NCBI GenBank assembly: GCA_964598255.1
Contig: CAZRBA010000136.1
Coordinates: forward strand, 62,001-126,000
Origin: Caldithrix sp964598255
GTDB taxonomy: Bacteria > Calditrichota > Calditrichia > Calditrichales > Calditrichaceae
DNA length: 64,000 bases
Reading direction: 5' to 3'
The first letter of the stretch is position 1, and each line of letters starts with the position of its first letter. Below are positions 18,000 to 26,936 of the stretch, in pieces. The notes below the pieces were generated by a model that did not search any database, was not told the DNA's origin, and saw only the letters and a program-made list of their open reading frames with translations. Position numbers and translations under genes: made by a program.

Positions 18000-18336
18000 T
18001 TCTCCATACCTTAAATAATTCTTCTTTCAAATTTTTATAGGTAAACGGCATTTTGGATAAAAATAAAAATATCACTCTGTTGTAGGGGCTAAACAGAGTG
18101 ATATTCCTTACAACAAAATTTCTGGCAATTCGCTTAATATAGTTTCTTCGTACTGCATTGCCACAGTTTTTTTTTACTAAAACAGCAAATTTTAATTTTT
18201 CTTTAACATCGGAATCTTTGTCAAGAAAAACAATGCCATACGTAAAATAAATTTTTTTACTTTTATCCAAAGTATTTTTTATTTCTTTGGAATTTGTAAT
18301 GGTTTTTATATTAAGCCGTTTTGATATATTCATCAC
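17962..18336 (-). CDS. rnpA: Ribonuclease P protein component
   Basis: Protein cofactor of RNase P, which trims the 5' leader of pre-tRNA. 124 residues. The RNA-binding signature is visible as KKNCGNAVRRNYIKRIARN, preceded by LKFAVLVKK. The N-terminus is diverged (the usual F-x-x-x-F hydrophobic cleft is less clear), and the first codons overlap rpmH in another frame by 26 bases. Its end overlaps yidD by 38 bases, so three genes interlock here. Confidence 0.92.
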   Translation of the reverse strand: MMNISKRLNIKTITNSKEIKNTLDKSKKIYFTYGIVFLDKDSDVKEKLKFAVLVKKNCGNAVRRNYIKRIARNFVVRNITLFSPYNRVIFLFLSKMPFTYKNLKEELFKVWRNEKTAFTDDSVL

Positions 18337-18469
18337 TAACGGTTAACCTTTTTCTTCCTTTTTTTCTTCTTCTTGCAAGAACAAGGCGACCGGCATGCGA
18401 TTTCATACGACTGCGAAATCCGTGTTTGTTCCGTCGTTTACGATTGCTGGGTTGAAAAGTTCGTTTCAT
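18311..18469 (-). CDS. rpmH: 50S ribosomal protein bL34
   Basis: 52 residues read directly from the sequence: MKRTFQPSNRKRRNKHGFRS, then RMKSHAGRLVLARRRKKGRK and a C-terminal RLTVSDEYIKTA. The first two segments match bL34 almost throughout, as does its place before rnpA. The last ten or so residues extend beyond the usual 44-47 length and overlap rnpA. AAGGAGG lies upstream of the ATG (18478-18484 region, read on the minus strand). It is the first gene of the minus-strand block leaving the candidate origin. Confidence 0.95.
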   Translation of the reverse strand: MKRTFQPSNRKRRNKHGFRSRMKSHAGRLVLARRRKKGRKRLTVSDEYIKTA

Positions 18470-18957
18470 ATTAAAAAACCTCCTTAGATATTTTTCAATT
18501 TTTAAAACTTTTAATTTATTTATTCCATTAGGGTAAAAGCAAATTTTAATAAAAAAATTTTACGCTTTTTTGGGCATTGTGGAAAACAATCCGTTATTAG
18601 CTATTTAATTACTTAATTTTAAAAAGATTATTTGTTATTTCCTTTTGTTGAAAAAAATGTTGAAAACTTCTTAATTTACATCCTAAAATAAACATTCAAT
18701 TTTTTCTTTGTTTTTTTGCTCATTTTTAAAAGTTCTTTTATGGATAACTCGATCTTTTTAGTTTATTGTTTTCAGGAAAATTAAGACACTTTTGCACATA
18801 TCCACATAGCCTACTACAACTATGTTTAATATTTAATAATATTATTAAGTTAAGAATAATAAAAATAAAATGAGGTTTGTTTGGATTTAAAATGTCTTAC
18901 CTTGCTATATATGTTCTATTTATGTAAATTTTATATTTATAAAATTTTGGAGGTATA
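18470..18957. other. Candidate chromosomal origin of replication (oriC) and divergent promoter region
   Basis: 488 bases without a gene, extremely AT-rich, between divergent rpmH and dnaN. DnaA-box-like nonamers, each one base from TTATCCACA: TTTTCCACA (minus, 18578-18586), TTATCCATA (minus, 18739-18747) and ATATCCACA (plus, 18798-18806). TTTTGCACA (18790-18798) directly precedes the last one with two differences. Next comes an AT-only tract at 18824-18846 that could unwind. Gene direction flips here and parS sites are close by. Promoters for rpmH and dnaN must also lie here; a TTGCTA...TAAATT pair before dnaN is possible but weak. No dnaA gene is adjacent. Confidence 0.65.
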
Positions 18958-20079
18958 ATGGAATTTACAATTGCCCGATCTGAATTTTTAAAGGCCCTTC
19001 AGAGGGTTGTAAATGTTATTCCGGCAAAAACAACGCAAGAAATTTTGTATAGTGTTTTATTAATAGCCGAAAACAACGAGTTGCGTGTTATTGCTACGGA
19101 TCTTGACATTGCACAAATTTCCTGGGCAAATGCCAAAACAATTTCCGATGGGGCTATTGCGATACAAGGTAAACTGTTGTTAGATATTCTAAGAGAAATG
19201 CCCGATATCGATTTGCATTTTACGGTCGATTCCAATTTACGTGTTACCATAAAAACCGATGCCGGTGAATACAAACTATCCGGACAGACGCGTACGGAAT
19301 TTCCTTCCGTTCCTATTGTGGAAAGTGATCAAAGTATTTCATTACCTAATACCAAACTTAAAAGAATGATCGAAAAGACAATTTTTGCTTGTTCTACAGA
19401 AAACGTACGCTCCGCTTTGGGCGGCGTTCTTTGTCAAATTTTCGAAAATGAGTATCGCATGGTGGCAACAGACGGGCATCGTTTGGTTAGAATTATTAAC
19501 AATGATTTTTCCAGTCCGGATTTTACAAGGCAATTTAACGTTCCGACCAAAGCGTTAAATTTTGTTGCCCGTAATTTGCCGGAAGATGGCAACCATCAGG
19601 TGTTTTTAAGTAATGATTATATTCTATTCGATTTACCCAATACTAAAATTTATTCGCGCCTGATTAAAGAGCCGTTCCCCGATTACGATCGCGTGATTCC
19701 GGATTATTATGAAAAGGAAATTATTGTTAATCGTGAACAGATGATTCATTCCGTTAAACGCGTTTCCCTTTTTTCCAATCCGTTGACGTCTCAAATTTAT
19801 ATTAAAGTTCATCCCGATCATTTGAAAATTTATGCCAGAGATATTGATTTTGGCGGCGAAGCAAATGAGAGTATACCCTGTAAATTTAATTTTGAACCGT
19901 TACTCATTGCATATAATGGTAACTATCTTCTTGACATATTGAGGCATATCGATTCGGAAGACGTTTTGATTAAGATTGAAGATTCTGACGGTCCTGGTCT
20001 GTTCTTCCCTGCGGAGCAAGAAGAAAACGAAGATTTATTAATGTTGTTAATGCCGGTGAGGTTAAGTGAAACTGACTGA
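18958..20079 (+). CDS. dnaN: DNA polymerase III sliding clamp, beta subunit
   Basis: Ring-shaped dimer that tethers DNA polymerase III to DNA. 373 residues with three similar clamp domains; MEFTIARSEFLKALQRVVNV starts domain 1, and the C-terminal LLMPVRL is the conserved end of domain 3. GGAGG stands four bases before the ATG. The final 14 bases overlap recF, which gives a dnaN-recF-dciA-gyrB-gyrA operon running away from the candidate origin. Confidence 0.97.
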   Translation: MEFTIARSEFLKALQRVVNVIPAKTTQEILYSVLLIAENNELRVIATDLDIAQISWANAKTISDGAIAIQGKLLLDILREMPDIDLHFTVDSNLRVTIKTDAGEYKLSGQTRTEFPSVPIVESDQSISLPNTKLKRMIEKTIFACSTENVRSALGGVLCQIFENEYRMVATDGHRLVRIINNDFSSPDFTRQFNVPTKALNFVARNLPEDGNHQVFLSNDYILFDLPNTKIYSRLIKEPFPDYDRVIPDYYEKEIIVNREQMIHSVKRVSLFSNPLTSQIYIKVHPDHLKIYARDIDFGGEANESIPCKFNFEPLLIAYNGNYLLDILRHIDSEDVLIKIEDSDGPGLFFPAEQEENEDLLMLLMPVRLSETD

Positions 20080-21187
20080 TTTGAAATTGCTTAACTTTAG
20101 AAATATTGAAAAAGAAAGCATTTTTTTTAAAAAAAATATTAATATTTTTTACGGAGGAAACGGGCAAGGAAAGACATCTATTTTAGAAGCGATTTATTTT
20201 TTAGGGATTACAAAAAGTTTTCGCGTTAACGATGAAAAAGCGGTCTTAAAAACGGGTCAGAGCTATTTTGACGTAAACGGTCTGTTTAAAAAACAAAATG
20301 GAAAAACCTTTACAATTCGCGTTTTTTTTTCGGGAGCTGAAGGTAAACATATATTCTACAATAATGAAAAAATAAAAACCTTTTCTTCGGTTATAGGTAA
20401 AGTTCCCGTTGTGCTTTTATCTTTGGAAGATTTGGATCTTACATACGGATCTCCATCCGCAAGACGAAAATTTATTGACATATTGATCTCGCAAATTGAC
20501 CCGTATTATTTACATGCGTTAAAACAATTTAAAAAAGTAATATTAAATAGAAATAAAGTTCTGAGTCTTATTTCGGAAAAGAAATCCGAATTAAAAGAAT
20601 TAGTTCCCTGGGACAAACAGTTTATAGAATACGGTTCCTATATTCACTTTAAAAGAAAGATTATAATAAAAGAATTAAGTAATTACATAACCAAATATTA
20701 TCGGTTTATTTCGAATGATGACGACGAAGTTCACATTCGCTATCAAACATCCATTGTCGGTGACGAAAGAGTCGATTTGGATACTATCAAAAATTATATG
20801 GAATTGAAATTGAATGAAATGCGCCAGAGAGATTTAGCTTACGGATCGACAACGACAGGGCCGCATCGGGAAGACATGGTGTTCTTTAAAAACAAACAAC
20901 CATTAAAAATTTTTGGTTCACAAGGCGAAAACAAAACGTTTTTAATTGGTTTAAAATTTGCCGAAGCTTTGCTAATTGAACAACATTTGAATGAAAAACC
21001 GTTATTGTTATTGGACGATATTTTTAGCGAGTTGGATAATTTTAGAATAAATAAAGTCTTAAAAAATATTCAACAAGACGACCGTCAAACATTTATTACA
21101 ACAACGGAACCCGAAAAATTTAAAGGCGATATAGAACATATTGATTTTTTTCATGTAATTAACGGGAAAATTTCATATGAAACATAA
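20066..21187 (+). CDS. recF: DNA replication and repair protein RecF
   Basis: SMC-like ATPase that works with RecO and RecR to load RecA at single-strand gaps. 373 residues. The N-terminal LKLLNFRNIEKE and Walker A NGQGKTSILEAIYFLG are clear; the ABC-type signature appears near SQGENKTFLIGLKFAEA and Walker B is LLLLDDIFSELD, followed by a D-loop. It overlaps dnaN at its start and the DUF721 gene at its end. Confidence 0.96.
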   Translation: MKLTDLKLLNFRNIEKESIFFKKNINIFYGGNGQGKTSILEAIYFLGITKSFRVNDEKAVLKTGQSYFDVNGLFKKQNGKTFTIRVFFSGAEGKHIFYNNEKIKTFSSVIGKVPVVLLSLEDLDLTYGSPSARRKFIDILISQIDPYYLHALKQFKKVILNRNKVLSLISEKKSELKELVPWDKQFIEYGSYIHFKRKIIIKELSNYITKYYRFISNDDDEVHIRYQTSIVGDERVDLDTIKNYMELKLNEMRQRDLAYGSTTTGPHREDMVFFKNKQPLKIFGSQGENKTFLIGLKFAEALLIEQHLNEKPLLLLDDIFSELDNFRINKVLKNIQQDDRQTFITTTEPEKFKGDIEHIDFFHVINGKISYET

Positions 21188-21467
21188 TGTTCGGGATGTT
21201 GGTTCAATATTAAAATTATTACTTAAAAATATCAATGCGGAAGATCCTGTCGCAAAAAAAATAATAATAAGCGAATGGCAAGATATTATTGATCCGAAAA
21301 TCAGTAAAGTATGTTATCCGGTTTCCTTTTCCAAAGACGATGTTTTAATTATTGAAGCAATTTCAGAATCTTGGAAAAACGAACTTGTAAATTTGAAACC
21401 GTTAATTATGAAAACTCTTAAGACAAAATTTAATCAATTAAATATTAAAGATATCAAAATCGTATAA
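21177..21467 (+). CDS. dciA: DUF721 / DciA-type replicative-helicase loader protein
   Basis: 96 residues. The layout is that of DUF721: DVGSILKLLLKNIN, then EWQDIIDPKISKVCYPVSFSKDDVLIIEAISESWKNEL with the conserved Trp residues, then a short C-terminal KH-like end. DciA assists loading of DnaB helicase in bacteria lacking DnaC or DnaI. Its place between recF and gyrB is the usual one for this family. It overlaps recF by 11 bases and precedes gyrB by 9. Confidence 0.85.
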   Translation: MKHNVRDVGSILKLLLKNINAEDPVAKKIIISEWQDIIDPKISKVCYPVSFSKDDVLIIEAISESWKNELVNLKPLIMKTLKTKFNQLNIKDIKIV

Positions 21468-21476
21468 GGTGAAAAC

Positions 21477-23387
21477 ATGTCAGCAAAAGATTATACTGCA
21501 AAAAATATTCAGGTTCTTAAAGGCTTGGAAGCGGTTCGGAAACGTCCGGCAATGTATATTGGTGATGTAACCAGTAAAGGACTGCACCATCTTGTGTATG
21601 AAATTGTGGATAATAGTATTGATGAGGCAATGGCCGGGTATGCCACCGAAATTACGGTTACCATTAATGAAGACGAATCCATTTCCGTAGAAGATAACGG
21701 TAGGGGGATTCCGGTTGATATTCACCCTATCGAAAAAAAACCGGCTGTCGAAATTATCATGACCGTGTTGCATGCCGGCGGCAAATTCGATAAAAATACT
21801 TACAAAGTATCGGGTGGTTTGCACGGGGTAGGTGCTTCGGTGGTTAATGCGCTTTCCAAATGGTGTAAAGTGGAAATATATCGCGAAAATAAAATTTACG
21901 TGCAAACGTATGAACGTGGTATTCCGACCAGTGAACTAAAAATAATGGGAGAAACCGAGAAACGCGGAACAAAAATATGTTTTTTAGCCGATGATACCAT
22001 TTTTCATAAAGTATCTTACAAATACGAAATATTGGCCAATCGTATGCGCGAACTGGCCTTTCTTAATAAGAATCTGAAAATCACCATTCGAGATAAACGA
22101 ACAGGTGCTGAAGACACGTTTCGGTTCGAAGGCGGTTTAAAAGCTTTTGTGGAATATCTCGATGAAAACAGAACCCCGCTCCACAAAGATCCCATTTACA
22201 TCGAAGGAGAAAAAGAAGGCGTTCCGGTGGAAATTGCTATGCAATATAATTCCACCTATACGGAAAACATTTTAACGTATTGTAATAATGTAAACACGAT
22301 TGAGGGCGGAACACATTTGTCCGGATTTAAATCTGCTCTTACCAGAACAATAAATTCCTATGCGCAAAAATATAACTTGTTAAAAGCAAACGATAAAATC
22401 ACTCTAACCGGAGAAGATGTGCGCGAAGGGCTCACTGCTGTTATTTCGGTAAAAGTGCCGGAACCCCAATTTGAAGGGCAAACCAAAACCAAATTAGGTA
22501 ATTCCGAAGTCCGCAGTGCAGTTGAAACTTTGGTAAACGAAAAATTATTTGAGATTTTAGAACAGAATCCTTCCGTTTCAAAACCTATTGTGGAAAAAGC
22601 CATTAGCGCAGCGCGAGCCCGCGAGGCAGCCAGGCAAGCTCGCGAATTAACCCGTCGCAAAACCGCTTTGGACAGCAGTTCGCTTCCGGGAAAATTGGCC
22701 GACTGTTCTTCCAAAGATCCGGCCGAAACCGAATTGTATTTGGTTGAGGGCGATTCGGCTGGTGGCTCGGCAAAGCAAGCCAGAGACAGGCGCTTTCAGG
22801 CCATTTTACCGCTTAAAGGAAAAATTTTGAATGTGGAAAAATCGCGTCTGGACAAAATTTTAGGCAATGACGAAATTAAAACCATTATCACGGCCATCGG
22901 TACCGGCATTGGATCGGATGATTTTAATATGGAAAAATTGCGATACCACAAAATTATCATTATGACCGATGCCGATGTGGACGGGGCGCATATTCGTACG
23001 TTGCTGCTCACCTTTTTTTATCGCTACATGGGCGAATTAATTCAACAGGGAAAAATTTATATCGCCCAGCCTCCGCTATACAAAATCCGTAACGGTAAAC
23101 AAGAATTTTATGCCTTTGATGATGATGAAAAAGAACGAATCGTCAAGGAATTGGGTGTTGAAGAAGGTAAGCTGGTTATTCAACGTTACAAAGGTTTGGG
23201 AGAAATGAATCCCGAACAATTGTGGGAAACAACTATGAATCCCGAAACACGTACCGTGTTGCAGGTTAGTATCGAAAATGCCATGGAGGCCGATCAGATT
23301 TTTAGCATTTTGATGGGCGAAGAAGTGGCACCACGTAAAAAGTTTATCGAAGAGAATGCACAGTTCGTTCGAAATTTGGATATTTAA
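21477..23387 (+). CDS. gyrB: DNA gyrase subunit B
   Basis: ATPase subunit of gyrase, which introduces negative supercoils. 636 residues, the short form without the extra enterobacterial insertion. GHKL motifs: EIVDNSIDEA, VEDNGRGIPV and GGLHGVGASVVNAL; then the transducer domain, the TOPRIM domain with EGDSAGGSAKQ and DADVDGAHIRTL, and the C-terminal QRYKGLGEMNPEQLWETTM. GGTGAAAAC precedes the ATG. ParE is the alternative, but a gyrA gene directly follows. Confidence 0.96.
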   Translation: MSAKDYTAKNIQVLKGLEAVRKRPAMYIGDVTSKGLHHLVYEIVDNSIDEAMAGYATEITVTINEDESISVEDNGRGIPVDIHPIEKKPAVEIIMTVLHAGGKFDKNTYKVSGGLHGVGASVVNALSKWCKVEIYRENKIYVQTYERGIPTSELKIMGETEKRGTKICFLADDTIFHKVSYKYEILANRMRELAFLNKNLKITIRDKRTGAEDTFRFEGGLKAFVEYLDENRTPLHKDPIYIEGEKEGVPVEIAMQYNSTYTENILTYCNNVNTIEGGTHLSGFKSALTRTINSYAQKYNLLKANDKITLTGEDVREGLTAVISVKVPEPQFEGQTKTKLGNSEVRSAVETLVNEKLFEILEQNPSVSKPIVEKAISAARAREAARQARELTRRKTALDSSSLPGKLADCSSKDPAETELYLVEGDSAGGSAKQARDRRFQAILPLKGKILNVEKSRLDKILGNDEIKTIITAIGTGIGSDDFNMEKLRYHKIIIMTDADVDGAHIRTLLLTFFYRYMGELIQQGKIYIAQPPLYKIRNGKQEFYAFDDDEKERIVKELGVEEGKLVIQRYKGLGEMNPEQLWETTMNPETRTVLQVSIENAMEADQIFSILMGEEVAPRKKFIEENAQFVRNLDI

Positions 23388-23402
23388 TGTCAAGGAGAAT
23401 CA

Positions 23403-25856
23403 ATGGCTTCGAATGAAAAAATAATTCCCGTTTTAATAGAAGATGAGATGCGCAATTCGTATCTCGATTATTCCATGTCGGTCATTGTGGCACGTGCATT
23501 GCCGGATGTGCGTGACGGGCTGAAACCTGTTCACCGTAGAGTGCTTTACGGAATGCACGAGTTGGGCTTACAGCATACTAAACCGTACAAAAAAAGCGCG
23601 CGTATTGTCGGGGAAGTTTTAGGTAAATACCATCCGCACGGCGATATGGCCGTTTATGACACGATTGTACGCATGGTGCAGGATTTTTCTTTGCGCTACC
23701 CCTTAATTGAAGGCCAAGGAAACTTCGGTTCGGTTGACGGAGACTCTCCGGCGGCCATGCGTTACACCGAAGTACGTCTGCAGCGTATTGCCGAAGAGTT
23801 GCTGACCGATATTAACAAAAAGACCGTTGATTTTACAAGAAACTTTGATGACACCCTCGATGAACCGGTTGTTTTGCCGGCAACATTACCTAACCTGCTC
23901 ATAAACGGCGCAAGTGGCATTGCCGTTGGTATGGCAACCAATATTCCGCCCCATAATTTAGGCGAAGTGGTAGATGCCATTAAAGCGGTTATCGACAATC
24001 AGGATATTACCATCGATGAATTGATGCAATTTTTAAAAGGACCGGATTTCCCCACCGGAGGCATAATTTACGGAATGGAAGGAATCCGTCAGGCGTATCA
24101 CACGGGCTATGGCAAAATTACCGTACGTGGTAAAGTGGAAATCGAAGAACACGATAACGGTAAAAGTACGATTTTAATCAAGGAAATTCCTTATCAGGTT
24201 AACAAACTGAATTTGATTAACAAAATTGTCGGTTTGATTAAGGAAAAAAAGATAGACGGCATATCCGATTTACGCGACGAATCTGACCGGGAAGGCATGC
24301 GCATTGTTATCGAAGTAAAAAAAGATTACAATCCTAATGTCATTATCAATGCTCTTTACAAGCATACGCAGTTGCAAACGACTTTCGGTATTAATATGCT
24401 TGCCTTGGTTAAAGGGCAACCGCGCGTCCTTAATCTTAGGGAAATGATCGATTATTTTATCGAGCATCGGATTGAAGTGATTGTTCGCAGGACTCAGTAC
24501 GACTTGGATGAAGCGGAACGTCGCGCCCATATTTTGGAGGGTTTGCGCATTGCCATTGACAATATCGATGAAATCGTGGAATTGATCAAAACCTCCGAAA
24601 ACCCGGAAGTAGCCAAAGAACGATTGATTGCCCGCTTCGGTCTTTCCGAAGTTCAGGCTAAAGCGATTTTGGAAATGCGATTGCAACGCCTTACCGGATT
24701 GGAACGGGATAAAATCGAAAAAGAATATCGTGAATTATTGGCTTTAATCGAAGAATTGAAAGCGATTTTAGCTTCCAAAGAAAAACAGTATCAAATTATT
24801 AAAGACGAACTGGATGAGCTGGTACGTAAATACAATGACGATCGGCGTACGGAAATTGTACCTTCCGTAGACGATATTTCCATCGAAGATTTGATTTTGG
24901 AAGAAGATGTGGTTATTACCATTTCGCACCAAGGTTTTATTAAGCGTTATCCGTTAAGCGAATACCGTACGCAAAATCGTGGTGGCAAAGGCATTACAGG
25001 TGCGGTTACCAAAGAAGAGGATTTTATCGAACACCTGTTCATTGCCAATACACATGATTTTTTATTGTTCTTTACGGATCGCGGCAAATGTTATTGGCTA
25101 AAAGTTCATGCCATTCCATCCAGCGGGCGTACATCCAAGGGCCGCCCAATTATTAATCTTATCGATATTGAAAACGGGGAAAAAATTAAAGCTTCACTGG
25201 CAATTAAGTCGTTCGATACCGATCAGTATATTGTTATGGGCACGGAAAAAGGAATTGTCAAAAAAACCCACCTTAAAGCCTTTAGCCATCCGCGTAAAGC
25301 CGGAATTATTGCATTGCACATTCGCGAAAACGATCAGTTAATCGAAGCCAAGCTGGCCGAAAAAAATCAAAAGATTGCTTTTGTCACCTCTCAGGGCAAA
25401 GGAATTCTTTTCTTGGAAAGTGATGTACGTGAAATGGGGCGCACAGCTTCGGGTGTACGCGCCATTCGGCTTGGCGGTTCGGACAAGGTAATTGCCATGG
25501 TAATTGGTGACGATGATATGGACTTGCTGACTGTTTCGGAAAAGGGATACGGGAAACGCACCCCGTTAAAGGATTTTAGAATTCAGCGCCGCGGCGGCAG
25601 CGGTTTGATTGCTATGAAAATTACGCCGAAAACAGGTAAACTGGTAAGTGCTTTGGGTGTGCATGATAATCAGGATATTGTTATTATTACCGAAAATGGC
25701 ATTATTAACCGGCAAAATACGGCCAATATCAGTCGTTACGGTCGCAATACGCAGGGTGTGCGTTTGATTCGACTGGGCGCAAACGACCGGGTGAGCGATG
25801 TGGCCAAGGTTACCCTGACCAATGGCGAAGAAGATCAAGAAGTACGGGAATCATAA
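23403..25856 (+). CDS. gyrA: DNA gyrase subunit A
   Basis: DNA-cleaving subunit of gyrase. 817 residues. The quinolone-region/catalytic segment AARIVGEVLGKYHPHGD...RYTEVRL is present, with the active-site Tyr near residue 121. The C-terminal six-bladed domain contains a GyrA-box-like QNRGGKGITG and later repeats such as QRRGGSGLIAMK, which distinguishes it from ParC. AAGGAG precedes the ATG. A strong terminator follows at 25992. Confidence 0.96.
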   Translation: MASNEKIIPVLIEDEMRNSYLDYSMSVIVARALPDVRDGLKPVHRRVLYGMHELGLQHTKPYKKSARIVGEVLGKYHPHGDMAVYDTIVRMVQDFSLRYPLIEGQGNFGSVDGDSPAAMRYTEVRLQRIAEELLTDINKKTVDFTRNFDDTLDEPVVLPATLPNLLINGASGIAVGMATNIPPHNLGEVVDAIKAVIDNQDITIDELMQFLKGPDFPTGGIIYGMEGIRQAYHTGYGKITVRGKVEIEEHDNGKSTILIKEIPYQVNKLNLINKIVGLIKEKKIDGISDLRDESDREGMRIVIEVKKDYNPNVIINALYKHTQLQTTFGINMLALVKGQPRVLNLREMIDYFIEHRIEVIVRRTQYDLDEAERRAHILEGLRIAIDNIDEIVELIKTSENPEVAKERLIARFGLSEVQAKAILEMRLQRLTGLERDKIEKEYRELLALIEELKAILASKEKQYQIIKDELDELVRKYNDDRRTEIVPSVDDISIEDLILEEDVVITISHQGFIKRYPLSEYRTQNRGGKGITGAVTKEEDFIEHLFIANTHDFLLFFTDRGKCYWLKVHAIPSSGRTSKGRPIINLIDIENGEKIKASLAIKSFDTDQYIVMGTEKGIVKKTHLKAFSHPRKAGIIALHIRENDQLIEAKLAEKNQKIAFVTSQGKGILFLESDVREMGRTASGVRAIRLGGSDKVIAMVIGDDDMDLLTVSEKGYGKRTPLKDFRIQRRGGSGLIAMKITPKTGKLVSALGVHDNQDIVIITENGIINRQNTANISRYGRNTQGVRLIRLGANDRVSDVAKVTLTNGEEDQEVRES

Positions 25857-25991
25857 AAGGCGGGAGCCGATTTAAACGTAAACACGGTGGTCTAAAAAGA
25901 ATATCATAAAAGAGCTTAACGTTTTTTAGATTTCTTTTGGAATTTGGCCTTGGTATGCCAGTTAAACCGTTGTAAAAGTACGGAAAAAAAT

Positions 25992-26018
25992 GCCGCCGAA
26001 AGGCGGCTTAATTTTTTT
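25992..26018 (+). terminator. Rho-independent terminator after gyrA
   Basis: GCCGCC, GAAA tetraloop, GGCGGC, then TTAATTTTTTT. It is 135 bases after the gyrA stop and probably ends the dnaN-gyrA transcript. Confidence 0.92.
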
Positions 26019-26120
26019 GAATTATGATCCGAATTTAAAAATAAAGAGAGAAAACGAATCTGAAAAACGATAAACCAAAAACGTTCCGGACAAAGAAACG
26101 GAGCGTAATTTGGCTTTAAT

Positions 26121-26138
26121 TTGTTTGACTTTTCACAA
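26121..26138 (+). promoter_or_regulatory. Probable Rex operator (autoregulation)
   Basis: TTGTTTGACTTTTCACAA is 18 bases, begins TTGT and ends TTTCACAA, and agrees with 13 of 18 positions of the Rex-box form TTGTGAAATATTTCACAA. It lies 52 bases before the rex start and overlaps a TTGACT that could be a -35 element, so bound Rex would block transcription. Confidence 0.5.
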
Positions 26139-26190
26139 AAAAATTATCACATTAGTTATAAGGCCATAGACTAATTTTTTAGGAGGGTAA

Positions 26191-26814
26191 ATGAAGAAGA
26201 TTTCTGATTCGACCATCAGCCGTCTGTCCACCTATTACCGTACCCTGTCTAATTTGATTGAACAAGGTATCGAAACGGTTTCGTCCGATGAGATTGCCGA
26301 GATTAACAACATTACCTCGGCGCAAGTACGCAAAGATCTTTCGTTTTTTGGTTCCTTTGGTAAGCGCGGACTCGGATATAACACTAAGGCTTTGCGCGAG
26401 GAAATTTCGAAAATATTAGGTTTAAAAAAACAGTGGAATATTGCCCTGGTTGGTGTGGGTAATATCGGACGGGCATTGATTGATTACGAAGAATTTCGCA
26501 AACAAGGGTTTATTTTTAAAGCCTTATTTGATAAAGACCCGAACAAAATCGGTAAAGAGATAAAAGGCCTGCGTATTTATGATATTGACGATGCCTGTTA
26601 CGTGGGTAAGGAGAAAAAAATAGAAATTGCCATTATCGCAGTGCCGGCAAAAAGTGCGCAGTCGGTGGTAGATGCTTTGGTAGAGTGCGGTATTCGGGCC
26701 TTTTTGAATTTTGCTCCGATTACCATTAAAGTACCCTCAAATGTGATGGTCAAAAACGAAAACATGTCGATTGAGCTGGAGGCGTTGTCCTATTATTTAA
26801 CGCAGTCGAAATGA
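26191..26814 (+). CDS. rex: Redox-sensing transcriptional repressor Rex
   Basis: Senses the NADH/NAD+ ratio and represses fermentation and respiration genes when NADH is low. 207 residues, normal length. An N-terminal winged helix (ISRLSTYYRTLSNLIEQ, then ITSAQVRKDLSFFGSFGKRG, highly conserved) is followed by a Rossmann domain (VGVGNIGRALIDY) and the dimer-forming C-terminal helix ELEALSYYL. AGGAGGG stands seven bases before the ATG. It is monocistronic and converges on the large activase gene. Confidence 0.97.
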   Translation: MKKISDSTISRLSTYYRTLSNLIEQGIETVSSDEIAEINNITSAQVRKDLSFFGSFGKRGLGYNTKALREEISKILGLKKQWNIALVGVGNIGRALIDYEEFRKQGFIFKALFDKDPNKIGKEIKGLRIYDIDDACYVGKEKKIEIAIIAVPAKSAQSVVDALVECGIRAFLNFAPITIKVPSNVMVKNENMSIELEALSYYLTQSK

Positions 26815-26936
26815 TTCATTTTTGTAAAAACAAGAAAAAATGAGAGCTCAAAAGATTTAATTTCAAATAAAAATAAACGATTAAAGATAGACTAATAAAA
26901 AGCAGAACAACAATCAAATCAGAGGGGTTGGCTCAG

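Larger units (their letters stand above)
25857..26190. other. Intergenic region between gyrA and rex
   Basis: 334 bases. It holds the gyrA terminator, an eight-base-pair hairpin at 26081-26106 (ACGTTCCG with CGGAGCGT, one G-U pair, role unknown), and the likely Rex operator at 26121. I see no open reading frame or RNA gene. Confidence 0.6.

Noticed and set aside
18470..18957. Remnant of dnaA in the origin gap
   Set aside because: No reading frame or DnaA-like segment is visible on either strand; the gap is too AT-rich and stop-filled.
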